NCBI GenBank assembly: GCA_003551785.1
Contig: PUNP01000943.1
Coordinates: 1 to 5,156, forward strand
Direction of reading: 5' to 3'
Source of the DNA: Candidatus Brocadiaceae bacterium
Lineage (GTDB): Bacteria; Planctomycetota; Brocadiia; SM23-32
Length of the DNA: 5,156 nucleotides
Shown here: in pieces, positions 1 through 5,156 of the stretch
How the letters are laid out: every line of letters starts with the position of its first letter
How positions within the stretch are numbered: the first letter of the stretch is position 1
The notes under the pieces: model-generated
Seen by the model: the letters and a program-made list of their open reading frames with translations, nothing else
Database searches by the model: none
Told to the model about the DNA's origin: nothing
Position numbers and translations under genes: made by a program

Positions 1-314
1 ACATCCCCGTCGGCCCTGAATTCAGCATGTATGTCACCCTCGGCAAATAGCAGCTCAAGGTCACCGTTTATCAGTATAGTATTCAGCAGCACATCATCAA
101 AAACGCTGTCGTCCGGCCCGCTTATGTAAGCCCCTGTGCCGAATGACCCCGCCATAATCACCTTCACATTGCCTTCGCTCTCGACATCACCGTAGAACGT
201 CCCGCCCGGATTGTGCAGCTGCTCCAGGCCCTCATCCAGATGGACATTGGCATACACTTCCACTCCATGGAAGTAGATCACTTCGCCACTGAGTTCTATA
301 CTGTTATAGAATGC
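1..314 (-). other. Beta-repeat tract 3 (start only)
   Basis: From about residue 1615 the strand pattern resumes, with IELSGEVIYFHGVEVYANV (1620-1638), GTFYGDVESEGNVKVIMAG (1652-1670) and NTILINGDLELLFAEGDI (1692-1709). It runs off the window edge. The repeats are less regular than in tracts 1 and 2. It shows that at least a third stalk-like tract follows the second globular segment. Confidence 0.55.
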
Positions 315-359
315 CGCCTCCTGTGGAATATTGTATTCATGGGGGTAAAGCAGTGCCTC
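1..359 (-). repeat. Start of super-repeat copy 3 (truncated by window edge)
   Basis: Residues 1600-1718 follow the second V-D-V strand just as residues 739 onward follow the first. Both begin with a short Leu/Pro/Glu-rich linker (DDLLPEYVG in copy 2; EALLYPHEYNIP here) and then return to beta-strand repeats (HAVIYTDFDLNLG in copy 2; SGEVIYFHGVEVYANV here). The stretch is too short and diverged for a firm alignment, but its position and pattern indicate that the super-repeat goes on beyond the window toward the C-terminus. Confidence 0.6.
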
Positions 360-3300
360 CACGTCCACCTGCCTTACTCTCCCGTCCCATTCAAGCAGCA
401 CCTTGTCACCTTCATCACCACTTAGCAGCCCGATCGGATCGCTGAAATCAAACCCGACGTGTTCAGGCATGTCATACGCTTCAACGTCACCGTCAATCAT
501 CTGCGACAGTTCTTCAAGCGACAAAGCCGAAATGAGACGCTGGGTTATATCACGGTTGGGGTCATAAGCTCCCAGCTCGAAGCCCAACACCATGCCGTAA
601 TCATCCCAACCACCATAGCGCATATCGACTTCCAGCCCGATATAGGAGACGGCATCCGGGCTATTCCAGAAATAGACCCTGTTGTGCCCGATACCCGACT
701 CGTGATTGGAGGTGAGCCATCTTTCCGAGAGCGCGTATTCATCACTGCCCCGGCTCTCAAGCGCTTCCGCCTCGCCGGACGTAAAGTTGATATCGAACGG
801 CACCGCCTCTTTCCACTCGTCAGTATCATCATCCCAATAAACAATGGTGTTCTCTTCGAAACCGCCCCATGATGTGGCGACAAGATAGCGATCGCCATCT
901 TGACGATCGGCCGGCTCGGGCTCGGTATCGGCAATGTCGGTGTCACGTTCAGCCACACTGATATAAGCCCAGGCGCCTTCGTTGATCTCCAACTCATGGG
1001 TCCAGACTGCCCCTCCAACAAACATCATACGCAGTCGCGCAGTGATTTCTATGCTGCTGTCAGCCGTATCCGGTTCAAGGTCACCGTCAATATACAGCCT
1101 GTGTATGACCCCGCCGACATCGATAACATCGGTGACAAGTTTCCCGCCGATGGAAAGGCCCGATTCATAGACAGCAACACCCATCTCGGTACCATTATCA
1201 TCAGCGTCATAGAGCCCGACATCACCACCGATCGAGACCGCCGGGCCGTCACCCTGGCGTTCCAGATCACCATCCATAAGCATCCTCACCACATCGCCGT
1301 AAACCAGCAGTCCGTCATTAAATCCTTCAACGGCTTTGATCCATGCAGAGATCACATCGCCTCTTACTTCCACTCTGCCAATAGTATCTTCGCTCTTAAA
1401 CACCGGATGGCTATCAAGATCATCCACGTCATAGTCAGCAAGCATGTCACCTCGGACAGTAATGCTGCCGATGCTGCCGGCACTGAATATCCTTCCACCG
1501 GTGACATCACCTTTGACAGTAATGCTTTCTATGCCTTGCTCTGTAATCCAAACGAATCCACCGCTCAGGGTACCGACTCTGAACGCCCCGACAAGTTCAG
1601 ACTCGACTCGTGCACCTTCCCCTATTTCACCCTGGATCTCTAAATCTTCAAAAGATTTAGCTTTAAGCCGCGCGGTAAGGGTTCCTGTTATCTCGAACTT
1701 GTCCCGCACTCTCGCTCCAGCAACAAAGTCTCCGGCAAGGCTGCCGTCGAAGTAGAGCCAACCGATGCTGGATACATGGTCACCCAGCGTGAATCCGCCG
1801 AACGCTCCATCGCCGCCGTCAGCGATAAGGATGCCCTGCAGATCGTGAATCATCACCCACTCGCCGTCGAGATACTGCACCTTATCGCCTTTATTGAACT
1901 TAGGATAATCGTCCCAGTCCCCATCACCTACTATAACCATATCACCTTCGTCCAGAGCGCCAGGTTCGTCATCTACGATATCAAGTTCAAGACCCTGGAC
2001 AAGGATGATGCCGATATCACCTCCGGCCTGAACCGGCGGCTGGGCGTTTATAGTCGAATCGCCCATGATAGCGCCTTTGACCCTGAGGTCGTCGATCGCT
2101 CCGTGGCTATACACATAGGCACCGAGCCCGTCGGCACGGGCGTCGAGCGTCGTGGTAATGACCAGTTCATTGATATGTGCGGCCTCGATGGGACCGCTGA
2201 GCGTATCGATATCGAGATACATGGTCATCACGGCACCGGCGGCGTCGATGCCTTCGAGTTCCATCCCGCTGATCACTGCCGTAGCGACACCGCCTTCGAT
2301 GACGATGCCACCGATCGTGCCTATATCATCCTGTCCATCATAGTCGGCCTCATCGACATTCGCCGCGATAGCCGAGTAGGTATCCTCTTCGTAGGGCACA
2401 TTCAGGTCGCCTTCAATCGTAATGAGTCCAATATGGTCGGCCGCCCAGATCAGTTTGCTGTTCATTGGCGCCGAGACGTCTCCCTGAATGGTGACATCGC
2501 CGATCGAGCCTTCTCGCGCATCGATGACGGGGTCTTCGCGTCGGAATTCAAAGACCATACCTTCGGTGACAATCACATCGCTTATGCCCCCTGCGCCGGT
2601 GGCGCGGATATAGCCTTCATGACCGAACGAACCGATCGACACCGGCAGGTAGATACCTTCTTCGGGGTCGATTCGGCCGAGCGAGTCGGCAATCAGCGCG
2701 GTGTTGAGTGAGCCGGTGATGGCAATACCCTGGCCATGTTCTGCATGACCGATAGCGCCGTTGACGGTGACGGGGCCGCTGAGGTCGGCATCGATATTCA
2801 GGCCGCCGATACCGGCGCTGGAAACGATACCGAGGTTGAGATCGAAGTCGGTATAGATGACGGCATGGTCGTAATCGGCCTCTTCATCAACATCTTCCAT
2901 ATCTTCCAGTAGTCCGACATATTCCGGCAGAAGATCATCCCTGACATCGACTTCCACCCACTGTCCATCGCCCAGGTATTCATGAAGCACATCGCCCACC
3001 AATGCGATGTCGCCATCGGCCGGGGTCGTGATGACCCATTCTCCGTCTTCTTCATCTTCAACGGCTTCAAACTCCGCGATCACGCCGTCAGTGTCGGCTG
3101 CGTCCCATCCGCCGGCATCGCCCACAATGTAACGTGCGCCATCGGCGGGGTCGTCGGGCTGGGCGGCCAGTATCGCCAGCACCGGTGCGTGATCGGCTTC
3201 CGGCGATTCCGGGCTGTAGAGGTGCACTTCAAGCACGTGCCGCTCATAAATACCGACGTTAGTATCCCATCGGCCGAGTCTGAATCCGAAGTCGATCGCA

Positions 3301-5156
3301 TAGTCATACTCTTCGACATCCTCCATACCGACAGTCAGTCCGAAGTGGGAGGTATTATCGGCCGCCGACCAGTAGTAGACGCGGTTGATACCGTCTCCGT
3401 CATGGTTGGAGACCATCCAGCGGTCAGACAGGGTAAATTCGACATCTTCGGTGCCCAACTCGGCGACATCGGGGTCAACGATCGTTACGTGCGGATCATC
3501 ATCACTGCTCGCAAGATAGACCCAGGTGCCGCCGTGGATGATCAGTTCGTCGTCAAGTTCACCGCCGATGAATATATAGGAGATACTTTCGGAGGTAATG
3601 ACAAATTTATCGTCATCTTCAGCGACGAGATCACCTTCGATATAGAGCTCGGTAATTGTACCGCCGGCAGTAATGGCATCACCCGTATAGGATTCGCCCA
3701 CGGATATGCTGCTGATCGAGCCGTCGGCGTTCAGAGTGTCCAATTTCAGTTCGCCTTGAACATTGAGGTCGCCAAGGTTGCCTTCAATATTGATAATTTC
3801 GGCGTTATCATCCCCTTCACCGGTCAGCGAGCCTTCGACATAGAGTCTACTGAGGCCGCCGCCGACATGGACGGAGCCGGTGACGCTGCCGTCGGCCCAT
3901 GGCCTATCCGGATCGTGCATCGGATCGGCAACATGGATATAGTCATTGACCTGCTCACCGACATAGATTGCGTAGTCCTGATCGCCGTCATGGACATCGC
4001 CTTCGAGACGGAGCCGTCCGATCCACTCATCGACACGAACGCCGTCAATGAAGCCAGCATCGAACGAGTTAGTCGCATCTTCCGGATCAGCATTGGGACG
4101 CACCTTCATCCAGGCGGCCTCGACGGCACCGGTCACGTGGACGTGTCCGATGGAGTGTTCGCTCTTGAACAGCGGCTGATCTTCATCAGCGTCGTAAGGC
4201 ACGTTGATATCAGCGTCGACGGTGATGATTTCGATAGGACCTTCGCTGAGTATACGTCCGCCGGTAACATCGGCTTCAATAAGAACATCGCCGATCCCGC
4301 CACCATTGTCGAAATCGTCCCAGTCGAAGTAGGAAGCCCACACGAAGCCGCCGCTCATACCGCCTTTGATCGTAATCTGACCGATAGCGAGTTCGGAGCC
4401 GTCGGCGTCGGTATAATAAGCACGAACAAGCCCATCTTCCAGAGTGCCGATGAACAGCTCACCGATGTAACCGGTGCGCAACGAGCCGTCTTCCATCGTA
4501 CCGATGCTCAGGTAGTCGATGTAGCCGAAGTCGTCGAGGTCGTCCACATCCCAGTTGATGCTGACGTTGGCGCCTTCGGCGAGCGTCCGGACTCTGAGCA
4601 GTTCGATCTGATCGGCTTTGAGGTCGGCGCTGAGTTCACCGGCGATAACGAGGGTGTCGATGTCAAAGCCGGAAGCGAGCAATCCGTCGCCCGCAAGGTC
4701 ACCTTCCAGCCAGAGCCACCCGATTTCGCCGTCGGCTTCATCGTCAAAGCTGATGCTACGGAACGCACCGCCGCTGACAAGACGCCCTTCGATCAGATCG
4801 GCGCCGTCCCCCTCAACGTGAATAGAACCTATATCGCCGACAGCGCTGACCGGCGCGCGGAGGTGGCTGACCAGGCCCCTTATGGCAGCCCAGTCATAGT
4901 CATCACCGGACTTTTCAATGTCTTCGGTATCGCCGAGGATGGCACCTTTAACGCGCAGTTCGTCAATATCGCCGTGGCTGACCACGCTGAACGGATATTG
5001 GGCTTCGTCCTCACGCGCATCGATGCTGTAATCGAGGATCAGCAGTTCGATATAGTCGGCGGTGAAGTCCTCGCGGAGCTGCGCATCATCGCCCAGGTAG
5101 ATATGCACTTTGCCCATATCGTAGGGTCCATGGACGCTGATACCGTAGATGCCTCC
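1..5156 (-). CDS. Giant modular beta-repeat protein, internal fragment (both ends outside window)
   Basis: One reading frame is open across the entire minus strand, from the codon at 5156-5154 (Gly) to the codon at 5-3 (Asp), 1718 codons with no stop. Neither start nor stop is present, so the full protein is longer than this. The translation is convincing: it consists of recurring short beta-strand repeats with a Gly-Asp turn (for example SIGSITVRGDM, residues 1228-1238, and HIGLITIEGDL, residues 908-918), interrupted by two globular segments that are homologous to each other. No cysteine was found, about 24 lysines were counted by hand, and Asp plus Glu are abundant. I infer an extracellular, fibre-like protein (adhesin, surface layer or tail-fibre-like), but no signal peptide, membrane segment, sorting signal or catalytic motif is visible, so function is unknown. 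TTA, CTA and TCA codons are rare, which creates codon-aligned spurious frames on the other strand. Coding status is near certain; the role is not. Confidence 0.95.
360..425 (-). other. GDKV...VDV closing strand of globular segment 2
   Basis: Residues 1578-1599 (GDEGDKVLLEWDGRVRQVDV at 1580-1599) correspond to the last strands of the DUF2793-like module of copy 1, where G-D-V-L-H-E-Y is followed by G-Q-W-V-E-V-D-V. A related hairpin, GDKVQYLDGEW, occurs at residues 1090-1100. In copy 2 the front part of the module lies before the SNH/NRVY module and this back part after it, so the domain may be split by it or may come from two separate remnants. Confidence 0.45.
492..743 (-). other. SNH/NRVY globular module, copy 2 (unrecognised)
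   Basis: Residues 1472-1555 match the module at 3177-3443 almost motif for motif: LSERW (1476-1480), SNHE (1483-1486), HNRVYFW (1491-1497), a YIGLEV strand (1505-1510), VLGFELGAYDPN (1523-1534) and a closing ITQRLISALS (1537-1546). Residues identical in both copies include L-S-x-R-W, S-N-H, N-R-V-Y-x-W, G-L-x-V-x-M, G-F-x-L-G, a following D-x-N and an Arg near the end. Their retention while loops differ marks them as likely structural or binding residues. No family is recognised. Confidence 0.6.
792..914 (-). other. DUF2793-like fragment preceding the second SNH/NRVY module
   Basis: Residues 1415-1455 include PADRQDGDRYLVATSWGG (1415-1432), NTIVYWDDDTDEW (1436-1448) and KEAVPFD (1449-1455). 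This matches the first two thirds of the full-length module at 2943-3161: P-A-D-x-G-x-R-Y-[IL]-V, a G-x-W or W-G-G turn, an I-[AV]-x-[WY] strand, and W-x-x-x-x-P. It lacks the closing Y-x-G-x-x-W strand at this place. In copy 1 the module lies after the SNH/NRVY module, here it lies before it, so order differs between copies. The Asp-rich hairpin DDDTDE could bind a cation. Assignment rests on motif resemblance. Confidence 0.5.
984..2864 (-). other. Beta-repeat tract 2 (probable beta-helix/solenoid)
   Basis: Residues 765-1391 repeat the strand pattern of tract 1, in places more regularly: SIGDVTIQGDV (884-894), HIGLITIEGDL (908-918), TIGGIVIEGGV (947-957), GIESITVKGDV (1208-1218), SIGSITVRGDM (1228-1238), TIGRVEVRGDV (1258-1268), DVVRMLMDGDL (1288-1298) and VIHRLYIDGDL (1350-1360). 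Two neighbouring rungs at 1208-1238 are separated by exactly 20 residues, which suggests one helical coil of about that length. Its N-terminal part (about 765-960) has no partner in the window because the matching stretch of tract 1 lies outside. A small non-repeat insert interrupts it at 1842-1964. The fold is inferred; no enzyme motif is visible. Confidence 0.7.
1842..1964 (-). other. Small DUF2793-like insert within beta tract 2
   Basis: Residues 1065-1105 break the strand-repeat pattern. They read PGALDEGDMVIVGDGDW (1065-1081) and then FNKGDKVQYLDGEWVMIHD (1087-1105). The first half resembles the P-x-x-x-x-G-D-x-Y-I-V-G opening of DUF2793-like modules, and the second half resembles their closing G-D-x-[VL]-x-[EY]-x-x-G-x-W strand, also seen at residues 721-738. 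The middle part is missing, so this is a shortened form or a convergent hairpin. The equivalent place in copy 1 (after residue 73, before GWL at 146) has no such sequence, so it is an insertion in copy 2 or a loss from copy 1. Three of the roughly 24 lysines of the fragment lie here, a local departure from the otherwise lysine-poor chain. Confidence 0.45.
2943..3161 (-). other. DUF2793-like module, full-length form
   Basis: Residues 666-738 read as a compact domain with the order PADGARYIVG (670-679), GGWDAADTDGVIAEFEA (682-698), GEWVITTPADGDIALV (705-720), LHEYLGDGQWVEVDV (724-738). This closely follows the DUF2793 pattern as I remember it: P-x-x-G-D-x-Y-I-V-G, G-x-W, an I-A-x-[WY] strand, W-x-F-x-x-P-x-x-G and a final Y-x-[FY]-x-G-x-x-W. 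That family is known from phage tail-associated and alphaproteobacterial proteins and is usually a small, accessory beta domain. An acidic insertion (EDEEDG, 700-705) lies before the W-x-x-x-x-P strand. The module follows the SNH/NRVY module directly and precedes the return to beta repeats. The assignment is from memory of the motif and was not checked against a profile. Confidence 0.6.
3177..3443 (-). other. SNH/NRVY globular module, copy 1 (unrecognised)
   Basis: Residues 572-660 form a compact module unlike the flanking strand repeats. Key features are LSDRW (576-580), SNH (583-585), INRVYYW (590-596), HFGLTVGM (604-611), DFGFRLGRWD (622-631) and a closing strand HVLEVHLYS (640-648). The same order of motifs recurs in the second module at 492-743, so this is a real domain. 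It is rich in aromatic residues and looks all-beta. It is preceded by a short lead from the beta tract (GGTWVYLASSDDDP, residues 542-555) that also has a counterpart in copy 2. I do not recognise the family. A carbohydrate- or ligand-binding beta-sandwich is a guess based only on the Trp/Tyr content and the place at the end of a stalk. Confidence 0.6.
3540..5156 (-). other. Beta-repeat tract 1 (probable beta-helix/solenoid)
   Basis: Residues 1-539 are built from recurring short strands with alternating hydrophobic residues and a Gly-Asp or Gly-Ser turn: DIGSIHVEGDG (108-118), EIGWLWLEGDL (144-154), WIGRLRLEGDV (378-388), LSRLYVEGSL (435-444) and TITELYIEGDL (500-510). Rungs of roughly 20 residues are common, with longer loops of Asp-rich sequence between them, such as NWDVDDLDDF (201-210) and DWDDFDN (278-284). 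This pattern fits a stacked beta-solenoid, which in known proteins often makes rigid extracellular stalks or adhesive surfaces. The fold is inferred from pattern only. Bactofilin-like or pectate-lyase-like helices are alternatives, but I see no catalytic signature and no clean family match. The tract is cut at its N-terminal end by the window. Confidence 0.7.

Larger units (their letters stand above)
360..2942 (-). repeat. Super-repeat copy 2, complete as defined (861 residues)
   Basis: Residues 739-1599 repeat the layout of copy 1: beta tract, then globular segment with the SNH/NRVY module, ending in a G-x(1-3)-V-x-V-D-V strand. Matching landmarks are SHGAIDDLRVKGAI (1017-1030), IGWLYFDGSLAGD (1131-1143), GGFVW (1199-1203), GGRIFSAG (1220-1227), VFKSEDTIG (1252-1260), FVGG (1379-1382), LSERW..SNH (1476-1485) and DGRVRQVDV (1591-1599). 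It carries two things copy 1 lacks at the same places: a DUF2793-like insert inside the beta tract (1842-1964) and a DUF2793-like fragment ahead of the SNH module (792-914). Unit borders are a convention chosen at the conserved V-D-V strand; the true duplication border could be elsewhere. Confidence 0.85.
2943..5156 (-). repeat. Super-repeat copy 1 (beta tract plus globular segment), N-terminal part missing
   Basis: Residues 1-738 form the first visible copy of a very long protein-level repeat. Landmarks that recur in copy 2 are SHGDIDELRVKGAI (residues 60-73), IGWLWLEGDLAGD (145-157), GGFVW (269-273), GGRILSEG (299-306), LFKSEHSIG (329-337), the tract end around FIGG (529-532), LSDRW..SNH (576-585) and GDGQWVEVDV (729-738). 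Spacing to the partner landmark in copy 2 changes along the unit (957, 986-987, 930, 921-923, 850, then 900 residues), so the copies differ by whole-module insertions and deletions rather than by drift alone. Copy 1 has about 56 residues more than copy 2 between the GWL and FVW landmarks, and about 73 more between FKS and the tract end. The unit probably begins upstream of the window. Confidence 0.85.

Noticed and set aside
545..1021. A 158-codon minus-strand frame
   Set aside because: It overlaps the giant gene in a different frame, is rich in Ser, Arg and Met as shifted-frame translations often are, and has no recognisable domain.
900..1643. A 247-codon open frame on the plus strand
   Set aside because: Same antisense register and same explanation; its apparent motifs are mirror images of the minus-strand Gly-Asp repeats.
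1776..2711. A 311-codon open frame on the plus strand
   Set aside because: It is codon-aligned with, and antisense to, the real minus-strand gene. Its openness follows from the rarity of TTA, CTA and TCA codons there. The translation has no repeat or domain logic, while the minus frame does.
984..2864. Bactofilin or pectate-lyase-like enzyme
   Set aside because: The strand pattern is somewhat similar, but the tract is far longer than a bactofilin core and lacks any visible catalytic residues; only a generic solenoid call is justified.
1..5156. RTX-type calcium toxin or adhesin repeats
   Set aside because: Gly and Asp are frequent, but I see no tandem GGxGxDxxx nonapeptides; the G-D pairs fall at the ends of longer strands.
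1..5156. Internal starts, promoters or gene boundaries
   Set aside because: In-frame Met codons exist, but the reading frame and repeat pattern run through them without a break, so none is supported as a start.
1..5156. DNA-level repeats such as CRISPR, insertion sequences or inverted repeats
   Set aside because: Repeated short words such as those encoding Gly-Asp-Ile/Val are irregularly spaced and explained by the protein repeats; no constant-length direct repeat with spacers or terminal inverted repeat was seen.

Overview
The whole window lies inside one protein-coding gene read on the minus strand. Translating the minus strand from position 5156 downward gives 1718 consecutive sense codons (5156 to 3) with no stop. 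Neither a start nor a stop is visible, so both ends of the gene lie outside the window. There is no intergenic DNA, RNA gene, promoter, terminator, mobile element or CRISPR array that I can support. Residue numbers below count from position 5156 and are window-local, because the true N-terminus is missing.

The protein is a giant, modular, repetitive polypeptide. Long tracts of short beta-strand repeats (core x-I-G-x-[ILV]-x-[IVL]-x-G-[DS]-[LV], probably stacked as a beta-helix or beta-solenoid) alternate with globular segments. In protein order: beta tract 1 (5156-3540, cut at its N-terminal side); globular segment 1 (about 3539-2943), made of an unrecognised SNH/NRVY module followed by a DUF2793-like module; beta tract 2 (about 2864-984), carrying a small DUF2793-like insert; globular segment 2 (about 983-360), made of a DUF2793-like fragment, a second SNH/NRVY module and a GDKV motif; and the start of beta tract 3 (314-1). 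This is a super-repeat of roughly 850-990 residues: one nearly complete N-terminal copy, one complete copy and the beginning of a third. The copies are diverged, and modules have been inserted, lost or moved between them.

Composition is unusual. I find no cysteine in 1718 residues and only about two dozen lysines. Asp and Glu make up roughly a fifth of the chain, often in Asp-rich loops that look able to bind calcium. This suggests an extracellular or surface-exposed fibre, but no signal peptide, anchor or secretion domain is in view.

The organism cannot be fixed from this window. Base composition is moderate, a little over 50% GC by eye. Giant genes with such repeats are known from environmental bacteria, for example Omnitrophota and Planctomycetota, so one of these is a plausible but low-confidence guess. 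The DUF2793-like modules recall phage tail-associated and alphaproteobacterial proteins, so a phage-derived component is also possible.
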